From Neobacillus ginsengisoli (lineage in GTDB: Bacteria; Bacillota; Bacilli; Bacillales_B; DSM-18226), in NCBI RefSeq assembly GCF_030813055.1, contig NZ_JAUSTW010000004.1, positions 496,001 through 560,000 on the forward strand: a stretch of DNA of 64,000 nt, read 5' to 3'. How positions within the stretch are numbered: position 1 is the first letter of the stretch; each line of letters starts with the position of its first letter. A program made the position numbers and the translations under genes. This document shows positions 28,349 through 35,652 of this stretch, in pieces. The notes under the pieces are model-generated. The model had not been told where the DNA came from, did no database searches, and was given only the letters and a program-made list of their open reading frames with translations.

Positions 28349-29434
28349 TTAGGTAGATGCTTTTTTCCTAGCCTTAAAAAATTTAATTGTATTTAAGACA
28401 ATAGTTTTAAAAACTGCATAAGTTGGTACGGCTAAAACCATTCCTAAGACACCAGCAAGATTTCCAGCCGCAAGGAGTATTATGATGATTGTAGCAGGAT
28501 GGATATCAAGACTTTTACCAAGAATAAGGGGTGATATCACATTTGATTCAACTTGTTGTGAAATTATAAGCACGATCATTACAAACAGGACCTTGGTCGG
28601 TGAATCGAATAAAGCTACGATTACTGCAGGTATTGCTCCAAGAATCAGACCAATATAAGGAATAAAGTATGTAACTGCCACTACTAAAGCCATTACCAGT
28701 GCAAATGGTAAGTTGATTATAAGATATCCAATAAGCGTCATTGTTCCAACCGCAATGGCAACAGCTATTTGTCCATGTATATAGGTCGAAAGAGTTTCAC
28801 CTGTCTCTTTTAAAATTGTCATACCCTCTTCCCTGAAAGCAGCAGGGAATAATTTAGACAGTGCTTTTGGCAATTTATAACCGTCCTTTAACATGTAAAA
28901 CAGCAAAAAAGGCACTGTGGCAAGAATAACTGCTATATTTGCAATCACACCAATTATATTGGTAATACTATAAGTAATCCTCTCCGGCATAGTATTGGCG
29001 AAGCTAATAAGCTTTTGTTCAAAAGATTGAAAAAGATTTTTTTGTGCGTTTATGGCCCATTTAAATTCGGATGTTTGAGCTAGCTTGTTAAAATAATCAA
29101 TGGTTTTATTAGCATATTCGGGGAGTGCCATGGCAAGAGCAGTAATCTGCTTACTAATAGATGGAACTATGTTCCCAATTATTAAAACCAAGATTCCAAC
29201 AACCACTATATAAATAATTAGAATCGCTATGAATCTTGGTACTCTTTTACGATGGAGAAAATTAACCACTGGATTTAACAGGAAAAACAGAAATCCTGCG
29301 ATGAGAATCGGAAAGAATAATGTTGAAATAAAGATACCTATAGGCTGGAATAAGAAAGAGACCTTTGAAGAAACAAAAATAATAGATAAAACCAACAGGA
29401 TCTGGACTAACCAGTATTGAGATTTACTTTTCAA
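28349..29434 (-). CDS. AI-2E family transporter (membrane protein)
   Basis: 361 residues with about eight membrane helices: two pairs at the N-terminus, a soluble loop at about 110-150, then the conserved C-terminal half with PYIGLILGAIPAVIVAL and PLILGKSLDIHPATIII, the family signature. The substrate is unknown; family members are linked to autoinducer-2 export or Na+/H+ exchange. The probable start is TTG at 29434, 8 nt after TTGAGGGA; a further TTG five codons upstream overlaps that site. Confidence 0.88.
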   Translation of the reverse strand: MKSKSQYWLVQILLVLSIIFVSSKVSFLFQPIGIFISTLFFPILIAGFLFFLLNPVVNFLHRKRVPRFIAILIIYIVVVGILVLIIGNIVPSISKQITALAMALPEYANKTIDYFNKLAQTSEFKWAINAQKNLFQSFEQKLISFANTMPERITYSITNIIGVIANIAVILATVPFLLFYMLKDGYKLPKALSKLFPAAFREEGMTILKETGETLSTYIHGQIAVAIAVGTMTLIGYLIINLPFALVMALVVAVTYFIPYIGLILGAIPAVIVALFDSPTKVLFVMIVLIISQQVESNVISPLILGKSLDIHPATIIIILLAAGNLAGVLGMVLAVPTYAVFKTIVLNTIKFFKARKKAST

Positions 29435-29472
29435 CTTGATGTCCCTCAATTTCTAACTTAGTTTTGTTACTC

Positions 29473-29802
29473 TCAGATAATATTAGACCATTTAGCCGGT
29501 TTTAAATCAAGGATACATTCTTCTGTAGTAATAAAACCACTTAAGCTTTGTATGGCATACCTAATCTTTTTCTTTATTTCCTCATCCTTTAACTGTTTTT
29601 CAGGGAGGCACTCTTGTCGTCCAATCCACTTGTAATAACCTTTTGGATACGTAGGCAATCCCGCATTTTCTTCAATTACATTGACTCCTTCAACTTCAAA
29701 TTGTTTAACCCAACGTCGTACCTCTGAATTGTCGATTCCTAATTCTTTAGCAACATTTCTAAACCCCTTACCCTCCTTAAGATAGAGGTCAACAGCCTTT
29801 TT
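29473..29802 (-). pseudogene. remnant with transposase-type helix-turn-helix
   Basis: 110 open codons with no start (TAA directly upstream). The first 45 read KKAVDLYLKEGKGFRNVAKE and LGIDNSEVRRWVKQFEVEGV, a helix-turn-helix like those at the N-terminus of IS3-type OrfA transposases. The remaining 60 residues are not recognised. It sits between two leftward genes. Truncated mobile element, or a diverged small DNA-binding protein that lost its start. Confidence 0.5.
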
Positions 29803-29828
29803 TTATACGTAAAAAAGGGTAAAAAAAA

Positions 29829-29880
29829 GAGTGACTCCTTTGGCCACTAATCGCGGAAGAAAGTCACTCTTAAAAAAAAG
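29829..29880. terminator. terminator of the apbE operon, bidirectional form
   Basis: AAGAGTGACT and AGTCACTCTT form a perfect 10-bp stem with a 24-nt loop, and runs of A and T lie on both sides. On the minus strand it closes the apbE-reductase operon. Confidence 0.85.
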
Positions 29881-29895
29881 AATTTGAAAGTTCTA

Positions 29896-31077
29896 TTAAT
29901 ACACATCGCGCTGATAGCGCCCTTGCTTTTTCATATCGTTTAGATACGCTTCGGCATCTTCCCGGCTCATGGAGCCTTCTTTTTCAATCACGTCAATTAG
30001 TGCGTTGTGGACATCCTTTGCCATAAGATCTTTATCCCCGCATACATAGAAGTAGGATCCATTTTCGAGCCACGCATATAATTCTTTGCTATTTTCAAGC
30101 ATTTTATGCTGTACATAAACTTTTTGCGCAGTATCGCGGGAGAAAGCTGTTTCTAATCGTGTTAGAACCCCATCTTTCTGGAATTGGTCTAATTCGTCTT
30201 TGTAAAGGAAATCCGTTGTTGCATGCCGGTCTCCAAAGAACAGCCAACTTCTTCCCGCAGCCTGATTTACGGCGCGCTCCTCGATAAAAGAACGGAAGGG
30301 GGCGATTCCTGTTCCCGGACCGACCATGATAATATCTTTTTCATGGGATTCCGGAAGATGAAAGTGCTTATTTGCTTGAATGAATACAGGAAGCATATTT
30401 CCTTCTATTGTGCGCTCCGCACATTGAACCGAGCAAACGCCTTTGCGTTCTCTTCCGTGGGAAGAGTAACGAACCGCACCAATTGTCAAATGCACTTCAT
30501 CAGGATGGGCGGTTAAACTGCTGGCAATAGAGTAGAGCCTTGGCGGCATTTTTCTTAGTATAGAGACAATCTCCTGTGCATCTGCGTTCCAAGGGCCGAA
30601 ATCATGTAACAAATCAAGCAAATCACGCCCATTGATATATTCTTTCAGTTGATTTATATTTTCAGCCGATACAAGCTTTTGTAACTCTTCGTTTTCTGTA
30701 AATCCTGCTGCCTGCTGCATAATTTTTTTTGTCAATAATGTAATTTCAAATTGTGTTATTAGCGCTTCCTTTAATGGGAGTGTATCACCCTGCTTATTAA
30801 TGGTCACAGTCACTTCTGGATCCCATTTCATTTCCTCGAGAAGAGAAGCGACTAGTTCTGAATCATTTGAAGGGATAATACCAAGGGCATCACCAGGTAC
30901 ATAGGAAAGGTCAGATCCTTTTAATGATAACTCGATATGCCTCGTTTCTTTACAAGAATCAGCTCCATTTAAATTTACATTTTTGAGAACTTTCGCTTGA
31001 AATGGATTTGTTCTTGAAAATGTTGTTGACCTTTTGTCTTCTATTTTATTTTTCGGGTTTACTAAAGTCAGTTGCAT
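29896..31077 (-). CDS. CysJ-like FAD/NADPH reductase lacking the flavodoxin domain
   Basis: 393 residues of the cytochrome P450 reductase/CysJ type without the N-terminal FMN flavodoxin domain. FAD domain: helical insert at about 90-180, then PRLYSIASS near 205 and a GVCS motif near 240. NADPH domain: MVGPGTGIAPFRSFIEER near 275, FFGDRH near 305, YVCGDKDLMAKDV near 360. The C-terminus QGRYQRDVY carries the aromatic end residue that stacks on FAD. It should pass electrons from NADPH, probably to the heme membrane protein encoded just upstream. GAGGTGAAG supports the start; the frame is open eight codons further upstream. Confidence 0.88.
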   Translation of the reverse strand: MQLTLVNPKNKIEDKRSTTFSRTNPFQAKVLKNVNLNGADSCKETRHIELSLKGSDLSYVPGDALGIIPSNDSELVASLLEEMKWDPEVTVTINKQGDTLPLKEALITQFEITLLTKKIMQQAAGFTENEELQKLVSAENINQLKEYINGRDLLDLLHDFGPWNADAQEIVSILRKMPPRLYSIASSLTAHPDEVHLTIGAVRYSSHGRERKGVCSVQCAERTIEGNMLPVFIQANKHFHLPESHEKDIIMVGPGTGIAPFRSFIEERAVNQAAGRSWLFFGDRHATTDFLYKDELDQFQKDGVLTRLETAFSRDTAQKVYVQHKMLENSKELYAWLENGSYFYVCGDKDLMAKDVHNALIDVIEKEGSMSREDAEAYLNDMKKQGRYQRDVY

Positions 31078-31170
31078 AATCTTCACCTCAAAAGTTTTCA
31101 TTTTTCTATATATTAATTGCCTTCTTTACATTCTATTACTTTAAGGGAGTTGTTGTCCAAAAATATGTGT

Positions 31171-31698
31171 TTAATGTGCTTCAACTAGCTTTTTCTTACT
31201 CGAAAGCAACATTCCGGCCATAATAATGAGTGGAGCTAAATTAACGACTGCCAAAATCGTTCCTTGGAAGTCCGTACCACTCATTATACCGTGTAAAGTT
31301 ACTAAAATATAGAGTATTGGATTAAGAGCATGCAATTTCCGCCACCTTTGATAACCAATTTTCTTCCGGAATTTTGATGTGAGAATCGTTATGATTAAGA
31401 AATAAAAGCCAATCGTCCCCATTGCCATTGAAATAGTTTCATAGCCGCTGGCAAATGGGATCAGCACTTCAGACAGTTTAAATGGGAAGTAGGAATCAAT
31501 CAGCAAAATCCCTAAGTGTCCGCATGTAAGAATTAATGACCAATCCGAAAGAACTTCATGGAGATAAAGGATGTTGGTTATTTTCTTTTTCCGTTTCTTC
31601 TGAACCATAGAATAAAGTCCAGTTAATACTGCCAGATATAATAATAGATAGGCTACTGTTCCTGTTGCTCGAATAGAGTACCATTCAAGTGATTCCAT
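31171..31698 (-). CDS. ferric-reductase-like heme membrane protein (a)
   Basis: 175 residues with about five or six membrane helices. The pattern is that of the ferric-reductase-like/MsrQ/YedZ domain: a His in TM2-3 (LTCGHLGILL near 78) and further His in the later helices (RKLHALNP, LVTLHGIM), able to bind b-type heme. The start at 31698 has GGGGAGGTGAAT; the ATG is one nt after the apbE stop. Likely takes electrons from the NADPH reductase encoded downstream in the same operon and moves them across or into the membrane. Confidence 0.85.
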   Translation of the reverse strand: MESLEWYSIRATGTVAYLLLYLAVLTGLYSMVQKKRKKKITNILYLHEVLSDWSLILTCGHLGILLIDSYFPFKLSEVLIPFASGYETISMAMGTIGFYFLIITILTSKFRKKIGYQRWRKLHALNPILYILVTLHGIMSGTDFQGTILAVVNLAPLIIMAGMLLSSKKKLVEAH

Positions 31699-31699
31699 T

Positions 31700-32581
31700 T
31701 TATTCACCTCCCCTCCAAATTTCTTTCGCTTGATTAATGATGATCGCTTTATTCTTTTTGCTGGAAACCCAGGATTTCCCGTCCTCTTCCCCCAATAAAA
31801 GAGTGACTTTTGCAAATACGTCTGCTTCTAAAGCAGTTGGAGCCGTAACGGTTGAAGAGATAATGGTACTCGCGGATGGTTCTCCTGTTATTGCATCAAT
31901 AAGGTGATGCTTACTTCTGCCATTCATCTTCCATCTTCTTTTCATGGAGGTAGAAGTTGCTACTGCCCCATCGGAAACTTGGATGGAGGAGACCATTTTT
32001 GTCGGATCATATGGATCTTCAATTCCAATATTTAAAGGTCTTGGTAAACTTCCAAAAATCCGAATATCTCCGCCGACATTAATAAAACCATAGCCATATT
32101 TTGTAAATACATCTGCTGCACGGTCAATAACCCAGCCCTTGGCGATCCCGCCTAAATCAATACGAGTTTGCAAGACAACTGTCTGTTTATCCTCATTTAA
32201 TTGATAAGGTTGAATTTTGCTAACCTCCAGGGCTGAAAGGGAGGAAGCTCCCAATTCCCGCCCCTTTATAAACTCAATGGATTTTGTATAGCCGCTGCTT
32301 TCAATTGCCGACATTATACCAGGATTAAATACTCCCTTTGTTTCCTTATAAAATTTTAATGCGTCTTTTAGAATGATAAAAAATTGATTCGATACTTCGA
32401 CTTCTTTCCAAATTTGTTGATTTAACCGGGATAATTCACTATCTTCTTTAAACCTGCTGCATGTGTCTTCAACAGATGAAAATAATTTGTAAACGGGCAT
32501 AAGATCATTTGCAAACATTTCATGGTTTATCGATATTTGTACAATCGTACTCATTGAATTGAAATGATATTTATACATCAT
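31700..32581 (-). CDS. apbE: FAD:protein FMN transferase ApbE
   Basis: Attaches FMN from FAD to a Ser/Thr of target redox proteins. 293 residues. The core motifs are present: RIDLGGIAKGWVIDRA near 155-170, FINVGGDIRIFG near 185, and the metal/FAD region HHLIDAITGEPS near 230, with ATSTS near 215 and ALEADVFAKV near 255. No signal peptide or lipobox, unlike most exported ApbE proteins, so it should act in the cytosol. AGGAGG before a double ATG. First gene of the operon apbE-heme protein-NADPH reductase. Confidence 0.9.
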   Translation of the reverse strand: MMYKYHFNSMSTIVQISINHEMFANDLMPVYKLFSSVEDTCSRFKEDSELSRLNQQIWKEVEVSNQFFIILKDALKFYKETKGVFNPGIMSAIESSGYTKSIEFIKGRELGASSLSALEVSKIQPYQLNEDKQTVVLQTRIDLGGIAKGWVIDRAADVFTKYGYGFINVGGDIRIFGSLPRPLNIGIEDPYDPTKMVSSIQVSDGAVATSTSMKRRWKMNGRSKHHLIDAITGEPSASTIISSTVTAPTALEADVFAKVTLLLGEEDGKSWVSSKKNKAIIINQAKEIWRGGE

Positions 32582-32604
32582 CAAGTTCCTCCTGAGTGGT
32601 ATCA

Positions 32605-32660
32605 AAATTATAGCGTTGAATTTCAACGGAATTATCGTAGAAATATTTGAAAAATATGTG
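32605..32660 (-). promoter_or_regulatory. promoter element C of the redox regulon (before apbE)
   Basis: Reads CACATATTTTTCA, AATATTTCTACGATAATTCC, then TTGAAATTCAAC and TATAAT. It is the same arrangement as two other elements at 33580-33642 and 34779-34841. The TATAAT is a good -10. The -35 position holds GATAAT, far from consensus, which fits a promoter that needs an activator bound to the upstream repeat. Confidence 0.75.
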
Positions 32661-32734
32661 TTGAAAAAATCTTAATAAAAACCATTTATTATTCGTTACG
32701 TATTGACTTTTTTCTTCTAGTAATTTATTAGTTA

Positions 32735-33550
32735 TCATGCATTTTGAGGATGGGCTTTTCTTGATTTTCTTTTATTCCTTAAGATTCGCTTTTCCAGATA
32801 ATAAGTAGGAATTATAATTGCTGCCCAAATCGCAAAATAGTTAAGCACAACGAGGAATGGGCTGCCACCACTACCATGTACATCTTTCCCATGAAAATCT
32901 CCATTAGGCGGTCCTTGATGTATATTGCTTATATTCCCTGTGTTCCTATTAATAGATGACTGCCCCCCGCCGCTTTGCTGCATTTGTTTCTGATTAATAA
33001 GACCATTGTTTGAAGTAGCTGTTGAGGAAAACCATTGAATTCCTCCTGCCAAAATGGCGATTGATAGTGCCACTGATGCAATAACACCCTTCCTAAGTTT
33101 TCCTTCCTTCGATTTAAACGCTCTTTTACAACTACTCATTACCCATTGCCAATGTACCCCAATATGAAGTCCAACTAACGCAAGTGTTGCATCAGCAGAG
33201 AAACTATGGATACCACGAATCGAGTGTCCCCCTTGAATTGCAAGATTTGGAAAAACTACCCTCGAAATTAATATACCCGTTATAATGACCGTTGCCATCG
33301 AAATTAATAGCAGTACATTTAACAGAAAACTAAATCGGGTTTTTTTGGGGAGTTTAGGGTCAAAAATCTTTTTGGTTGTATTGATTACCCAGCGATAGTT
33401 CAATCCAATGTGTATCAGAATAGCTACTCCTATTACCAGACCTGCAATTTCGTGAAACGGCAAACCATTTAATACCCTTGGATTCATTAGCAGCACAAAA
33501 GTTACTGCCATCAGTAAATCTAGCACAATTTTTATATAATTCTTTTTCAA
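32735..33550 (-). CDS. DUF4405-type membrane cytochrome-like protein
   Basis: 271 residues, about six membrane helices. The N-terminal two-thirds have the b-type heme pattern of DUF4405: His in LPFHEIAGLVIG and ILIHIGLNYRW, then GGHSIRGIHSF and LVGLHIGVHWQWV. A disordered Gly/Ser/Asn/His stretch (about 190-230) precedes the last helix. It probably carries heme b and moves electrons in the membrane. TTG start 7 nt after AGGAGG. Promoter element A lies just upstream. A stub of a second copy lies before cssR. Confidence 0.8.
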   Translation of the reverse strand: MKKNYIKIVLDLLMAVTFVLLMNPRVLNGLPFHEIAGLVIGVAILIHIGLNYRWVINTTKKIFDPKLPKKTRFSFLLNVLLLISMATVIITGILISRVVFPNLAIQGGHSIRGIHSFSADATLALVGLHIGVHWQWVMSSCKRAFKSKEGKLRKGVIASVALSIAILAGGIQWFSSTATSNNGLINQKQMQQSGGGQSSINRNTGNISNIHQGPPNGDFHGKDVHGSGGSPFLVVLNYFAIWAAIIIPTYYLEKRILRNKRKSRKAHPQNA

Positions 33551-33579
33551 ATTAATTCCTCCTAAAACCTTGTTTCTTT

Positions 33580-33642
33580 CTATTCATGAGTATAGAGAGG
33601 AATTTCCTTGGAATTATCGAAGAAATGTGTGAAAAATATGTG
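33580..33642 (-). promoter_or_regulatory. promoter element A of the redox regulon (before the DUF4405 gene)
   Basis: 63 nt that match element B (34779-34841, opposite strand) at 56 positions by hand count; the match continues through the leader to the AGGAGG. -10 TATACT; the TTTCA and ATTTC words are repeated as expected for an OmpR-family response-regulator site. Confidence 0.75.
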
Positions 33643-33885
33643 ATAAAATAAAACCTGCTAACTTGGCACAAAAGACTAGGCTATTGTTTTAAAATATTAC
33701 TTGATGCTAATTCATCCTTTTGCTTTTTGAGTTAACTTTGTTTCACTAGCGATAGGACCCATGCCGAGTACAATTTAAAAGGTCTGACTTCCCATTGATT
33801 ATCAGAGCCAAACCTTAATAGAATTTTATCCGTTTACTCAACAGGATTCAGTTTCTATCTTATAGTGCAGTTCTAACGGCAAATA

Positions 33886-33910
33886 AAAAAGCACCCATTT
33901 TGGATGCCCT
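33886..33910 (-). terminator. probable terminator of the second heme protein gene
   Basis: On the minus strand GCATCC, loop, GGGTGC (one G-U pair), then TTTTTTATTT. The rest of the 33643-33957 gap holds nothing I can identify. Confidence 0.6.
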
Positions 33911-33957
33911 AAATTCATAAAGATTTAATTGAACTTAATTGGCTGATACAAGGTTGA

Positions 33958-34506
33958 TTATAAAAAAGAATGGATTAAAAATAGAACGGCAAATGCCACT
34001 CCAGACCGCAAATGCCACTTTCGATCCAGCCTCTGATATCGAAATAGTCCCGAAAAGGGAACTGGAAGAAGTACAAGCAAGGCAAGCAGCCCACTTAAAT
34101 TGTTAAAATCAAATTTAAAGCCATGCATAAAGACAGCTACCGCATGCAAGATAATAAAAGCAATCGCGATAATCGCTATCGGAGTATGCCATCTTCGGGC
34201 AAAGCGCAGCAAAGTGGCCAACCATTTTTTCACATTGCCAAGACTATTCAATGTACGAAGCCTTATAACACGGAGAAGCACATAATAAGCCAGTACAAAA
34301 AATAAGCCAATTCTTGCATTGGAGCCAAAATCTTTAAAAGTATGTTCGAACTGCCTGCTGTGTAAAGTGGCTGATGAAAGCTGTAATAGCCCCTTAAGTT
34401 CCCAAAGCATAAACGTGGCAGCTATAACAATTGCCACGATTACCCATATACGTTCCTTTTTGGGAATCCATCCATGTTTCGGGGCCCTGATTTCCCGTGC
34501 ATTCAT
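33958..34506 (-). CDS. ferric-reductase-like heme membrane protein (b)
   Basis: 182 residues with about five membrane helices. His residues in RRWHTPIAIIAIAF, FIILHAVAVFMHGF and the last helix (FLIHSFL) fit heme b ligands of the ferric-reductase-like domain. A loop after TM1 contains LSSATLHSRQF, which resembles the S-G-A-T-x-T/S-S flavinylation site of NqrC/RnfG-type proteins but has Ser for Gly. AAAGGGGG site. Weak similarity of its upstream DNA (TAATTTTAAGAAAT..TATACT) to the redox-regulon promoters. Confidence 0.78.
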   Translation of the reverse strand: MNAREIRAPKHGWIPKKERIWVIVAIVIAATFMLWELKGLLQLSSATLHSRQFEHTFKDFGSNARIGLFFVLAYYVLLRVIRLRTLNSLGNVKKWLATLLRFARRWHTPIAIIAIAFIILHAVAVFMHGFKFDFNNLSGLLALLVLLPVPFSGLFRYQRLDRKWHLRSGVAFAVLFLIHSFL

Positions 34507-34639
34507 TTCTTTTCCCCCTTTAAATAAGGATAGTATAGACTACATTTCTTAAAATTATATTAAATTACAACGAGCGAAAAAAAGATTATATTTCCATCTG
34601 GGGATTTTCCTGATAGATGGACATGTTCTTGGTACTTCT

Positions 34640-34780
34640 TCTATTTTTCACGATAATGTACTACTTTAACAACAACACTTTCGACTTCAATCATTCCATG
34701 ATTGAGCTTCAACAATCCTCTTGGCAATAGATAATCCAAGTCCTGCATTTCCTTCCTTTTTAAAAAGTTTAGTATTAACA
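34640..34780 (-). pseudogene. C-terminal remnant of a histidine kinase
   Basis: In one frame the DNA reads LFKKEGNAGLGLSIAKRIVE and then AQS. This is the G2 box and following helix of a kinase ATPase domain. A frame change brings in HGMIEVES before it dissolves. No other part of the kinase remains. A small open frame across it is a frame-shifted reading of the same remnant. Confidence 0.75.
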
Positions 34781-34841
34781 CATATTTTTCACATATTTCT
34801 ACGATAATTTCACAGAAATTCTTATCTATACTCATGAATAG
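34779..34841 (+). promoter_or_regulatory. promoter element B of the redox regulon (before cssRS)
   Basis: CACATATTTTTCA, CATATTTCTACGATAATTTC, then CAGAAATTC and TATACT. TTTCACA occurs twice, 22 nt apart (two helical turns). It points toward the response-regulator gene about 140 nt downstream, so autoregulation is likely. Confidence 0.75.
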
Positions 34842-34873
34842 AAAGCAACAAGGGTTTTAGGAGGGGAAATAGA

Positions 34874-34983
34874 ATAAATAAATTTAAGTTTTGGTTTGAT
34901 ATAGCAATGAAAGTAATATTATGCTTATTGTTTAATCCATATTCAATGCAGTTCCATACTAAGATGGTTAAGGGGGTTTGCAA
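34874..34983 (+). pseudogene. N-terminal stub of a second DUF4405 gene
   Basis: After promoter B and an AGGAGG, the frame reads NKFKFWFDIAMKVILCLLFN and P. It lines up with the intact DUF4405 protein (D..M.V...LL.NP at identical spacing). It has no start codon (ATA at the expected place) and runs out of similarity after about 25 residues, where the response-regulator gene begins. Apparently a deletion joined the promoter of a DUF4405 copy to cssR. Confidence 0.7.
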
Positions 34984-35652
34984 ATGGTTACAATCTATTT
35001 GGTTGAAGATGAAGAACATCTCAATCATTTAATTAAAAAATACTTAGAAAAAGAAGGATACAATGTGGTATCCTTCTTTGACGGTGAATCAGCATTTCAA
35101 AAGGTTCACGACCTACCCGAACTCTGGATTTTAGATATTATGCTGCCAGATATTGATGGGTACCAACTAATAAAAGCAATAAAGGAGTATAATCCTCAAA
35201 CGCCCGTCATCTTTATGTCGGCAAGGAATCAGGAACTGGATCGAGTAGTAGGGTTAGAATTAGGCAGTGACGATTATTTATCAAAGCCCTTTTTGCCAAG
35301 GGAGTTAGTGATCAGAACGAATAAATTAATAGAACGATTGTACAGCAATAAAGAAGAACATTCCGCTGATTCCCAATTAGAAGACTACCTTGTTGATCGA
35401 AAGCAGCGGACAATCTTTGATGATGGTCAGGAAATCATATTGACCAATAAAGAATTCACCCTGCTGCTTTATTTTATTGAAAACAGCAATACGGTGGTGT
35501 CGAGGGAGCAAATACTCGAAAAAGTATGGGGCGATAATTATTTCGGATCTGACCGTGTGGTAGATGATACGATAAGAAGATTAAGAAAGAAATTAGCCAG
35601 AATGAACATTGAAACCATCTATGGGTTTGGCTACAAATTGGTAGGTAAATGA
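34984..35652 (+). CDS. cssR: CssR-like OmpR-family response regulator
   Basis: 222 residues. Receiver domain with Asp51 (LWILDIMLPDIDGY) and Lys in LSKPFLPREL; winged-helix domain about 130-222 ending IETIYGFGYKLVGK. Closest known match is CssR of B. subtilis (secretion stress; targets htrA, htrB): the LELGSDDYLSKPF and GDNYFGSDRVVDD segments are very like it. Here its genes lie beside a redox module with shared promoter elements, so it may serve another signal. The ATG follows AAGGGGG at 7 nt; a TTG two codons upstream is in frame. Confidence 0.9.
   Translation: MVTIYLVEDEEHLNHLIKKYLEKEGYNVVSFFDGESAFQKVHDLPELWILDIMLPDIDGYQLIKAIKEYNPQTPVIFMSARNQELDRVVGLELGSDDYLSKPFLPRELVIRTNKLIERLYSNKEEHSADSQLEDYLVDRKQRTIFDDGQEIILTNKEFTLLLYFIENSNTVVSREQILEKVWGDNYFGSDRVVDDTIRRLRKKLARMNIETIYGFGYKLVGK

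Noticed and set aside
33001..33040. STATSNNG in the DUF4405 protein as a flavinylation site
   Set aside because: It does not fit S/T-G-A-T-x-T/S-S well and is part of a low-complexity loop.
34641..34835. 64-codon minus-strand frame as a gene
   Set aside because: It is a frame-shifted reading across the histidine kinase remnant; the kinase motif is in another frame.
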